Assembly (NCBI RefSeq): GCF_011067745.1
Contig: NZ_JAAMPJ010000011.1
Location: forward strand, 304,646 to 368,645
DNA: 64,000 nucleotides
DNA from: Lentzea alba
Lineage (GTDB): Bacteria; Actinomycetota; Actinomycetes; Mycobacteriales; Pseudonocardiaceae
Reading direction: 5' to 3'
The notes under the pieces are model-generated. The model saw only the letters and a program-made list of their open reading frames with translations. It did not search any database and was not told where the DNA came from. Numbering within the stretch: position 1 is the stretch's first letter; every line of letters begins with the position of its first letter. Shown one piece after another: positions 7,919 to 15,067 of the stretch. A program made the translations under genes and the position numbers.

Positions 7919-10543
7919 GTGTCGGGGAATCGTGACGGTGTGTTCCGCGGCCGTGCGGGAGAACGAGAACTCCTCAGCGGTGTGCTGGACGCGGGCACCG
8001 GTGTGGTGTTGGTCGACGGCGCGGCGGGAACCGGCAAGACGCGGTTGCTGACCGAGTTCGCCGCCCTCGCCGCGCGCCGCGGTTTCGAAGTCGCCGCCGC
8101 GCAGGACGAACTGGATCAGCCCTTTTTACTGGCTCGCCTGGCCGAACGCGCGCCCGACGGTCCCGCGCTCGTCGTGCTGGACGATCTCCACCTGGCCGAG
8201 CCCTCGACGCTGGCCGCGCTGCGCGCTCTGCTGTCCGCCGCCACCCACGAGAAGGTCGTCTGGCTGCTGGCCCGCCGCCACGGCGAAGGTGCGGACCGCC
8301 TGTTCGCCGCCGCCGCACAGCGCGGGGCCGTGCGGATCGAGCTGCGGCCGTTGCCGGACAACGTGGTCGTGGACCTCGTCGCCGATTTGACCGGAGGAAC
8401 TCCGGATCACGATCTGCGGGCGCTGGCGGCGACCGCGCAGGGAAATCCCGGCGCACTGGTCGGTCTGTTCACCGCGCTCGACGAAGACGGTCAGGTGGTG
8501 ATCACCGGCGAGCACGCCTCGCTTCGGACCGACCGCGCACCCCGGCGCACCGAGTCGCTGCTGCGCGACCAGCTCAGTTCGTTGAGCGGCAAAGCAAAGC
8601 ACCTGCTGCAGGTCGCGTCCGTGCTCGGCCTCCGCTTCGAACCCGGTGACGTCGCCGAGATGCTCGCCTCCAGCACGGCGATCCTGTTGCCCTCACTGGA
8701 CGAGGTCATCGGCGCTGGCGTGGTGACGTCGCTGGACGACCGCCTGGCGTTCCAGCACGAGCTGGTCTGGCGGCTGGTCGCCGACTCCGTGCCACCGCCC
8801 GTGCGCCGCGCGCTGCACCGCGAGGCCGGCGAGATGCTGCTGGGGCGCGGGGATTCCGCCGTCAACGCCGCCAAGCACCTGCTGCACGGCGCCCAGCGCG
8901 GTGACGTGCGGTCGATCGACGGGCTGGTCGCCGCCGCGAAAGCCGTGCTGTGGAACGCACCTGACGCCGCGGCCGAGCTCGCGGTGCGGGCCCTCGAGCT
9001 CACCGACCAGGCCTCCGCTTCGCTGGTGCACCGCACGGTCATCGCGGTCCGCGCGCTGATCGCCGCCGGCAAGCTCACCGCCGCGCAAGCGCTCGCGCAG
9101 GACGCGTTGTCCCGTCAGGTCTCCCCGGAGCCCGCCGCCAAACTGCGGCACTGCGTGGCCACGACGATGTTGCTGACAGCGCAGCACGGCGAGTCGGCGG
9201 AGATCTCCGAGGCGTTGCTCGCCGAACCCGACCTGCTGCCGGAACTCGCGCCGTGGGTGGAGATCACCCGGATGATGGCGCTGCTCAGCCACGATCGGCG
9301 CCGCGCGGAAGAAGTGGCCGAGGCGGTCGTGCGCAACCACACGGGTTCACCGGACGACGTGCTGGCCACGGCGCTGGCGGTGCTGGCGGCGATCGCGCGC
9401 GACGCCGGACAACCCGCTGCCGCACTGGAACTGGCGCGCGAGGCCGCGCAGTCCGTGACCTCCCACGATCTCGGCGCCTACCCGCAACTGCTGCTGGCGA
9501 CGCTGCACTCGGGCATGCGCGAGTTCGCCGAGGCCGACAGCGTGGTGCGGCGGGCGCGCAGCGGGCCGTCCGCGGTGGTGACCAAGGAACTCATGACCGC
9601 GGTCGTCCAGGCGCGGATCCTGTTGCAGGCCGGGCGGATCGAGGAAGCAGCCGCCGAGGCCCGCTGCGCGCTGACGGTGGCGGAGGAGACCGGGCACACC
9701 GCGCTGGTCGCGCCGGCGTTGGCGGTGCTGGCCATGGTCGCGATCCACACCGGTGACCTGCCCGCCGCGATCGAGCACGTCGAGCGGTACCGCGAGCGCG
9801 TCCCGGTCGACGGGATCATCTTCTCGCGCGCCTACTACCAGTGGGCCGACGTGCTGGTCACGTACGTGGCCCACGGCCTGGACAAGGCACTCGCGCTGCT
9901 CACCGACGAGTACCCGGGCCTGGTGACGTCCGGGCTGTTCGCCGAGGAACCCCGCGCCGCCGGGTGGTTCATCCGCCGCGCGGTGGAGGCGGGGGACGAG
10001 CGGCTGGCCAAAGCCGTGGTCGACCGCGTGGAACGGCTCGCCGAGGAGAACCCCGGACTGCGCGCGGTGGCGGCGGCCGCGCTGCACGCCCGCGGCCTGT
10101 TCGACGCCGACACCTCGTTGCTGGAACTGGCCGCGCAACAGCACCGCGACCTGTGGGCCAGGGCCAACGCGGCCGAGGACCTCGGCGTGCTGCTGACGAC
10201 GGCGGCCGATCGCGCGGCCTCGGTGAAGGCGCTGGAGGACGCGCTCGGGCTGTATCGGGAGATCGGCGCGTCCCGAGACAGCGCCCGCGTGCTGGGGCGG
10301 CTGCGCAAACTCGGGCGGCGCCGACGCGCGGCGCCAGTGCGGCCTGCGTCCGGATGGTCCAGTTTGGACGACACCGAACGGGCGATCGCGAACCTCGTGG
10401 CCAAGGGTCAGACGAACCGGCAGATCTCCACGCAGCTGTTCATGTCACCGCACACGGTGAACTTCCACCTGCGCAAGATCTTCCGCAAGCTCGGGATCAG
10501 CTCTCGCGTCGAGCTGGTGATGAGGTCGCGGGACGACCAGTGA
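7919..10543 (+). CDS. LAL-type LuxR transcriptional regulator
   Basis: An 874-residue protein from the GTG at 7919, chosen because AAAGGAAA lies 7-8 bases upstream and the 36 upstream codons look non-conserved. Walker A is GAAGTGKT (34-41) and Walker B is ALVVLDDLHLAE (83-94). A TPR-like helical middle follows. The C-terminal HTH starts SLDDTERAIANLVAKGQTN and includes STQLFMSPHTVNFHLRKIFRKLG. It faces the LAL gene at 5095-7680; such paired LALs may cross-regulate. Its 3' end overlaps the convergent LapA-like gene by 47 bases. Confidence 0.9.
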   Translation: MSGNRDGVFRGRAGERELLSGVLDAGTGVVLVDGAAGTGKTRLLTEFAALAARRGFEVAAAQDELDQPFLLARLAERAPDGPALVVLDDLHLAEPSTLAALRALLSAATHEKVVWLLARRHGEGADRLFAAAAQRGAVRIELRPLPDNVVVDLVADLTGGTPDHDLRALAATAQGNPGALVGLFTALDEDGQVVITGEHASLRTDRAPRRTESLLRDQLSSLSGKAKHLLQVASVLGLRFEPGDVAEMLASSTAILLPSLDEVIGAGVVTSLDDRLAFQHELVWRLVADSVPPPVRRALHREAGEMLLGRGDSAVNAAKHLLHGAQRGDVRSIDGLVAAAKAVLWNAPDAAAELAVRALELTDQASASLVHRTVIAVRALIAAGKLTAAQALAQDALSRQVSPEPAAKLRHCVATTMLLTAQHGESAEISEALLAEPDLLPELAPWVEITRMMALLSHDRRRAEEVAEAVVRNHTGSPDDVLATALAVLAAIARDAGQPAAALELAREAAQSVTSHDLGAYPQLLLATLHSGMREFAEADSVVRRARSGPSAVVTKELMTAVVQARILLQAGRIEEAAAEARCALTVAEETGHTALVAPALAVLAMVAIHTGDLPAAIEHVERYRERVPVDGIIFSRAYYQWADVLVTYVAHGLDKALALLTDEYPGLVTSGLFAEEPRAAGWFIRRAVEAGDERLAKAVVDRVERLAEENPGLRAVAAAALHARGLFDADTSLLELAAQQHRDLWARANAAEDLGVLLTTAADRAASVKALEDALGLYREIGASRDSARVLGRLRKLGRRRRAAPVRPASGWSSLDDTERAIANLVAKGQTNRQISTQLFMSPHTVNFHLRKIFRKLGISSRVELVMRSRDDQ

Positions 10544-10868
10544 CCCGCTTCGCCTGACGGCGCAGCTGCAGGATGCGGGCCGCACCGACGACCGCGACCA
10601 GCAGCGCGCCGCCGATCGCGCCGAACAGCAGCGCCACCCCGAGCGGAAGGCTGAACTCGCCCCACAGGAAGCGGATCGTCGTGTTGCCGCCGTTCTGCAG
10701 GATGAACACGAGCAGGAAGATCAGTACGACGATCGCGATCAGCACCGCGATCCACGTGCCGCTGATCCGGGTGGGCCGCAGCTTCTTCGGTGCGGCCGCC
10801 ACCGGAGGCGCGGTCGGGATCGGCTCGGTGATCGGCGTCTTCGGGGTCTCGTCGCTGGGGGTCGCCAC
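10497..10868 (-). CDS. LapA-domain (DUF1049) membrane protein
   Basis: A 123-residue protein. A Pro/Thr-rich cytoplasmic N-terminus is followed by two hydrophobic helices, TWIAVLIAIVVLIFLLVFILQ and PLGVALLFGAIGGALLVAVVGAA. Between them lies a short loop, NGGNTTIRFLWGEFSLPLG, which is characteristic of LapA/YciM-type domains. A basic tail follows. The GTG at 10866-10868 was chosen so the protein begins VATPSDETPK; a longer start at 10976 is possible but adds a cysteine-rich unlikely stretch. It overlaps the end of the LAL gene on the other strand. Function in actinobacteria is unknown, perhaps envelope organisation. Confidence 0.75.
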   Translation of the reverse strand: MATPSDETPKTPITEPIPTAPPVAAAPKKLRPTRISGTWIAVLIAIVVLIFLLVFILQNGGNTTIRFLWGEFSLPLGVALLFGAIGGALLVAVVGAARILQLRRQAKRVTGRPATSSPARRES

Positions 10869-10917
10869 AGTGCTGATTATCGGCGACGAGGCGTGCTCTC
10901 GCGCGTTGGCAAAAGGG

Positions 10918-11448
10918 TTACAGCCTGCGCAAACCTGAGAGAACCCGTTCGAGCAACGCCATGTTCGGCTTGTCACCGGGCTCGTGCACGGCGACCAGGT
11001 TGAGCGTGATCAGGTCGCTCAGCAGCACGCGCGTGACACCGAGCGGGATCTTCATGAGCGCGGAGATCTCGGCGACCGACCGCGGCTGCAGGCACAGCCG
11101 CATCATCGCCGCCTGGTCGTTGTTGGCGTGGTACAGCCGGTCCTCGTCCGTGGAGAGCAGCGTTTCCAAACGGAGGTCGTGGCGGGCGGTGGTGCGGCCG
11201 CCGGTGCGGGCGTACGGACGGATGAGCGAGCTGTCCCGCGCGGGGGCGGGTGGTGGATCTTCTTCCTGCATCGGCCACTCCGGTGGCGGTTCCGGTGGGC
11301 GTTGGCGCAACGGTTGCTGACGGGGCAGTTGTTGCGTCTCCGCGCCGTGCGGGTCAGGTCTTTGATCGGCGCGCAGTCGTCTACGGGTCGCCGGAGACCC
11401 GAAACGCGCCCCCGTGTAACCGATTTCCGTCGCTTCCTCGTCGTGCAC
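10918..11448 (-). CDS. DUF742 protein (conservon CvnC-like)
   Basis: A 176-residue protein with a GTG start. The first 75 residues are disordered and rich in Pro, Gln and Arg. The C-terminal part carries the DUF742 fold: SSLIRPYARTGGRT, LETLLSTDEDRLYHAND-type segment, SVAEISALMKIPLGVTRVLLSDL and a C-terminal VLSGLRRL. DUF742 proteins normally sit in conservons (histidine kinase, roadblock, DUF742, Ras-like GTPase). Here the other three members are absent, so this is an orphan copy. The DNA-binding-like winged-helix core suggests regulation. It is upstream of the LapA gene on the same strand, after about 50 bases. Confidence 0.85.
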   Translation of the reverse strand: MHDEEATEIGYTGARFGSPATRRRLRADQRPDPHGAETQQLPRQQPLRQRPPEPPPEWPMQEEDPPPAPARDSSLIRPYARTGGRTTARHDLRLETLLSTDEDRLYHANNDQAAMMRLCLQPRSVAEISALMKIPLGVTRVLLSDLITLNLVAVHEPGDKPNMALLERVLSGLRRL

Positions 11449-11487
11449 GTGCTCAAGCTATAACGAAGACGCCCAAATGTATGTCGA

Positions 11488-12411
11488 TCACGTTGCCTTT
11501 TTGTTCCTCAGATCGAATCTGACCTGGATTGCGGTGCCCGACGACGTCGTTTGGGTGCGCACGAGGTCCGCCAAACGGTTCACCAGCAACAGTCCGCGAC
11601 CACCTGGATCGTTTGCGTGAACTGGTGTACGCCCGGCCAGCACGTCGGTGATGTGCCCGTTGTCGTTGACTTGGCAAACAATACTTTCGCTTTCCGTCCA
11701 GACGCGAACCGTGCACTCGCCGCCGCCGTGCCGGACGCTGTTCGTCGCGAGCTCGGTGACCGCGAGCGCGAAGTCGTCGACGCGGTCGCGCGGCAGACCG
11801 AACTTCGTGGCCTGCTCACGGGCGAACGTCCGCACCGCGGCCATCGCACCGGCGCCGACCAGCGTGCTCGCCGCGTCCGCGGGGGTCGCCAGCGGAAGCG
11901 AGTGAGCTGCGAGGACGACCCGCGCGGGGTGGAAGTGGTCGCTCGGACGGTGGCCGCTCGCGTCGATGACGACCGGGTGGGTCTTCTCGGCGTCGGCCAG
12001 GATGTCGTGGTTGAGGGCAGAGATGTCATAGGGGCACAGAATGCTGAGGTCACGGCCGCTGAACGCGTAGTTGACCAGCGCTTCGTGCAGCGTGCACGCC
12101 GGGTACTCGACGTCGGTGCGCAGGTCCCACACCGGCTCGCTGATGATCCGGACGGCTCCGCGGTGCCGGTCGGCGAACGCGCGGAGCTCGGGGATGATCC
12201 GGCCGGGGTTGCGGCCGGTGTCCGCCATGTCGATGAACGTCACGAGGTGGGAGAACCCGCTCAACGCCTCTTTCAGCAGCTCCAGGTTCCTGCCGGGCAC
12301 CGCCACGGTGACCGGTTCGGCGCTCGCGAGGCCCTCCACGACGAACGGAACGGTCCCGTCGATGTAGGACTCCTCGTCGGAGTAGAACAACGCCGGATGT
12401 GCGAACGTCAT
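11488..12411 (-). CDS. MEDS-domain anti-sigma-type ATPase
   Basis: A 307-residue protein with two parts. The N-terminal MEDS sensor (HPALFYSDEESYIDGTVPFVVEGL through ILCPYDIS, about 4-160) is known from DcmR-type regulators. The C-terminal HATPase_c domain is RsbW-like, with the N box AVTELATNSVRHGGG and G1/G2 regions VNDNGHI and GGRGLLLVNRLAD. Such fusions are thought to bind sigma or anti-sigma antagonists in response to a ligand. The start ATG at 12409-12411 follows AGGTGG, while the ORF-extending upstream ATG has no site. It is transcribed toward the DUF742 gene with a 39-base gap and may be co-transcribed with it. Confidence 0.85.
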   Translation of the reverse strand: MTFAHPALFYSDEESYIDGTVPFVVEGLASAEPVTVAVPGRNLELLKEALSGFSHLVTFIDMADTGRNPGRIIPELRAFADRHRGAVRIISEPVWDLRTDVEYPACTLHEALVNYAFSGRDLSILCPYDISALNHDILADAEKTHPVVIDASGHRPSDHFHPARVVLAAHSLPLATPADAASTLVGAGAMAAVRTFAREQATKFGLPRDRVDDFALAVTELATNSVRHGGGECTVRVWTESESIVCQVNDNGHITDVLAGRTPVHANDPGGRGLLLVNRLADLVRTQTTSSGTAIQVRFDLRNKKAT

Positions 12412-12471
12412 GAGCCACCTCTCGCCAACGCCCAGGATGCGCACCCGGCACGTTGCTCAAACCATCATTTC

Positions 12472-12502
12472 TTGACCCTGACACCGTGTCAGCCCCTACA
12501 CA
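12472..12502 (+). promoter_or_regulatory. MerR-type promoter with 19-bp spacer and operator palindrome
   Basis: A -35 box TTGACC (12472-12477) and a -10 box TACACA (12497-12502) are exactly 19 bases apart. The perfect palindrome CTGACAC-C-GTGTCAG (12478-12492) fills the start of the spacer. This is the layout of MerR-activated promoters and lies 9 bases before the merR-type start codon, implying autoregulation. AGGAG at 12502-12506 serves as the ribosome site. Confidence 0.8.
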
Positions 12503-12511
12503 GGAGCAGTC

Positions 12512-13333
12512 ATGTTCACCATCGGAGACTTCGCCCGTCTGGGGCGTGTGTCGGTGCGGATGCTGCGCCATTACGACGTGGTGGGTCTGCTCCCGCCGGC
12601 CCACGTCGATCCGTCGTCCGGCTACCGCTTCTACACCGCGGCCCAGCTGCAGCGACTCAACCGGCTGGTCGCGTTGAAAGATCTCGGTCTCACGCTCGAC
12701 CAGGTGCGAATCGTGCTCGACGACAAGCTTTCCGTCGAGCAGCTGCACGGAATGCTTTCGTTGCGGCGCGCGGAGCTGCGGCAGCAGATTCTTGCGGACG
12801 AGTCGCGTTTGCGGCGGGTGGAAGCACGTCTCCGCGCCATTGAAAGGGAAGGCGCCATGCCCACCGACGACGTTGTTGTGAAACCCGTTCCCGCCACCCG
12901 GGTCGCCCGTTTGACCGCGACCGCCGCGTCCTACGGGCCCGAGGACATCGGTCCGGTCATCCAACCGCTGTACCCGGAGCTGATGGCGCGGCTCGACCGC
13001 GCCGGGGTGCCCATCACCGGGTACGGGATCGCCACCTACGAACCCGCCGAGGGTGACGCCGTGGTCGTGCACGCCGGGATGACGGTGTCGGTCGAGCCGG
13101 CCGCCGCGTTCGAGTTCGAGGTCGTGGACCTGCCGGCCCTGGCCTCCGCCGCGACCGTGGTGCATCGGGGGCCGATGGACGACGTCGACGCCACCTACCA
13201 GGCCGTCGCGTCGTGGGTCGAGGCCAACGGCTACCGGCAGAACGGGTTCGCCCGCGAGGTCTACCTGAACTACGGCCACGGGGACCCCGCCGAGTGGACC
13301 ACCGAGCTCCAGTTGGAGATCACCAAGCCGTAA
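12512..13333 (+). CDS. MerR-family regulator with GyrI-like ligand domain
   Basis: A 273-residue protein. The N-terminal MerR HTH and wing are MFTIGDFARLGRVSVRMLRHYDVVGLLPP, SGYRFYTAAQLQRLNRLVALKDLGLTL. A coiled coil follows (85-115). The C-terminal effector-binding GyrI/BmrR-like domain (about 122-273) has PVPATRVARL and NGYRQNGFAREVYL. This is the BmrR/TipA type that senses small lipophilic compounds and activates an efflux gene. Its 3' end overlaps the convergent MFS gene by 14 bases. The MFS gene is in the opposite orientation, so direct activation from the shared palindrome is not possible. Confidence 0.9.
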   Translation: MFTIGDFARLGRVSVRMLRHYDVVGLLPPAHVDPSSGYRFYTAAQLQRLNRLVALKDLGLTLDQVRIVLDDKLSVEQLHGMLSLRRAELRQQILADESRLRRVEARLRAIEREGAMPTDDVVVKPVPATRVARLTATAASYGPEDIGPVIQPLYPELMARLDRAGVPITGYGIATYEPAEGDAVVVHAGMTVSVEPAAAFEFEVVDLPALASAATVVHRGPMDDVDATYQAVASWVEANGYRQNGFAREVYLNYGHGDPAEWTTELQLEITKP

Positions 13334-14408
13334 GCGCGATCACGACGGCCAGCCCGAGCAGGCCGACCGGCAGCGAGGCGACCGCGGCGAGCCCGCCCGT
13401 GACGAGCGGGCCGCCCGCGTCGCCGAGTTCGCGGCCCACCTCGGCGCTGCCCATCGTCTGGCCCATCCGTTCGTCCGGTGTGGACTTGGCGAGCGCCGTG
13501 AACGCCAGCGGGGTCACGGCTCCCGAACCGGCACCGATCAGAACGGCCGCGACGAGAGCGCCGGCGAGTCCGGGGATCGCTGCGGCGGCGACGAAACCCG
13601 CTGCCGCGGTGAGGATGCCGGCTCGGGTGCCGCGGCGGGTGGCGATGCGTCCGGCGTCCAAGGCCTTGCCGACGCGTGGTTGCACGAGTGCGGCGGTGAT
13701 CGCGAGGAGGCTCACGACGGCGCCGGTGACGATCGGGCCGTGCTCGGCGGCTTTCACCGGCAGGAAACCGACTCCGGTGGCCAGTGCCGCCGTGGACGCC
13801 GCGAGTGCCGCCGTCGGCCTGAGGAAGTCGCTGTGGGACAGGCGTTTCGCCAGGTCCTTGACGGTCTGCCGGTGGCGGGGCAGGGGTGGTAGGGGTGGCA
13901 CCGCCGCGGCCGCCCAGACCGCGACCGCCACTGCCAGTGCGGCCATCGTGAGGAACAGGGCGTCGAAGCTGCCGAAGTGGATCAGCAGGCCGCCGAGCAG
14001 CGGGCCGGCGGTGTAGCCGATGCCCTTCCACGCGCCGTACCGCCCGAACGCCTTGCCGCGGGCGTCTTCCGGGGTCAGGCGGGCGACCATCGCGCCGGCG
14101 GCCGGTGAGAACGCCGCCGCGGCGACACCTTGACCGAACCTGGTGACGGCCACGTTGTCGATCAGCACGAACGCGGCGCTCGCGACGGCGAACGCCGCGA
14201 GTCCCGCGAGCAGGACCGGGCGGGGGCCGATTCGGTCGGCCAGGGAACCGAACACCGGTTTGAGGATGATCTCGGCGCCGTCGTACACGGCCAGGATCAG
14301 GCCCAGCGCCAGCAGGTTCGTCTGGAGGAAACCCAGGCTGGAGGCGACGCTGTGAGCGCCGAACGCCGTCACGAAACCCGCGGCGCACAGCGGCAGGACG
14401 TTCTTCAC
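13320..14408 (-). CDS. MFS transporter
   Basis: A 362-residue major facilitator protein with about 11-12 hydrophobic segments. The MFS motif after TM2 reads GSLADRIGPRPVL. The segment AVTRFGQGVAAAAFSPAAGAMVARL matches TM4-5. A short polar loop (LPPLPRHRQTVKDLAKRLSHSD) separates the halves. It starts with GTG at 14406-14408, overlapping the TGA of the alarmone-synthetase gene, so it is translationally coupled to the long leftward chain. Substrate unknown; the fold fits a drug or metabolite exporter. It is slightly short for the family. Confidence 0.85.
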   Translation of the reverse strand: MKNVLPLCAAGFVTAFGAHSVASSLGFLQTNLLALGLILAVYDGAEIILKPVFGSLADRIGPRPVLLAGLAAFAVASAAFVLIDNVAVTRFGQGVAAAAFSPAAGAMVARLTPEDARGKAFGRYGAWKGIGYTAGPLLGGLLIHFGSFDALFLTMAALAVAVAVWAAAAVPPLPPLPRHRQTVKDLAKRLSHSDFLRPTAALAASTAALATGVGFLPVKAAEHGPIVTGAVVSLLAITAALVQPRVGKALDAGRIATRRGTRAGILTAAAGFVAAAAIPGLAGALVAAVLIGAGSGAVTPLAFTALAKSTPDERMGQTMGSAEVGRELGDAGGPLVTGGLAAVASLPVGLLGLAVVIALTAW

Positions 14409-15067
14409 ACGTCTTCTTGGTGGATGCGCCGGTGCAGCGATTCCATCCGGTCGTCCAACTGTGCGGCGATCATCGCCGACGACATCAGCTCGTCCACGAA
14501 GTCGGCGGGCGGGCTGTCGTCGTACTTGTAGAACAGCTTGTGCTCCAGCGTGGCCCAGAAGTCCATCGCGATGGTGCGCAGCTGCACCTCGACCTTCACG
14601 TGCTCGACCCGGTCGGACAGGAACACCGGGATCTGCACGATCAGGTGCAGGCTGCGGTACCCGTTCGGCTTCGGGGAGGCGATGTAGTCCTTGGTGCGCA
14701 GGATCTTCACGTCGTGCTGGCGGGAGAGCATCGCCGACACCCGGTACACATCGGACACGAACGGGCAGATGACGCGCACACCGGCGATGTCGTCCAGGTG
14801 GTCGCCGATCCGGTCGACCTCGAGCGGGAAGCCCTTGCGCCGCAGCTTCTCCAGGATGCCCTCCGGCTTCTTCACCCGGCTCGTGATGTGCTCGATCGGG
14901 TCGTGCCGGTGGACCGAGTCGAACTCCTCGCTCAGGATCCGGAGCTTCGTCATCAGCTCCTCGATCCCGAACTTGTAGACGAGCAACCGCCGTTCGAGGT
15001 CGCGAAGGAGGCTCAGGTCGTCGGCCAGGTCGGTCACGACTCCAGGGTACTGATCACGCGGATTCAT
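14405..15067 (-). CDS. Small alarmone synthetase (RelQ/YjbM-like)
   Basis: A 220-residue (p)ppGpp-synthetase-only protein. It transfers pyrophosphate from ATP to GTP or GDP. The synthetase motifs look intact: SRVKKPEGILEKLRRKG, DDIAGVRVICPF, KDYIASPKPNGYRSLHLIV and VEVQLRTIAMDFWATLEHKL. There is no HD hydrolase and no TGS/ACT region. The ATG at 15065-15067 was chosen (MNPRDQYPG); an in-frame GTG 15 bases upstream is possible. It overlaps the end of the TPR gene by 14 bases and the MFS start by 4, so it is the tenth gene of the coupled chain. It may be a housekeeping enzyme captured at the operon end, or a nucleotide-directed effector; its sequence does not settle this. Confidence 0.88.
   Translation of the reverse strand: MNPRDQYPGVVTDLADDLSLLRDLERRLLVYKFGIEELMTKLRILSEEFDSVHRHDPIEHITSRVKKPEGILEKLRRKGFPLEVDRIGDHLDDIAGVRVICPFVSDVYRVSAMLSRQHDVKILRTKDYIASPKPNGYRSLHLIVQIPVFLSDRVEHVKVEVQLRTIAMDFWATLEHKLFYKYDDSPPADFVDELMSSAMIAAQLDDRMESLHRRIHQEDV

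Noticed and set aside
5095..14408. A biosynthetic gene cluster controlled by the LAL regulators.
   Set aside because: No PKS, NRPS, terpene or similar enzyme gene lies here; the only siderophore-type genes are 25 kb away.
14405..15067. A toxic alarmone synthetase (toxSAS) of a toxin-antitoxin pair.
   Set aside because: No small antitoxin gene is adjacent and the motifs are the standard RelQ ones; kept only as a weak hypothesis in findings.
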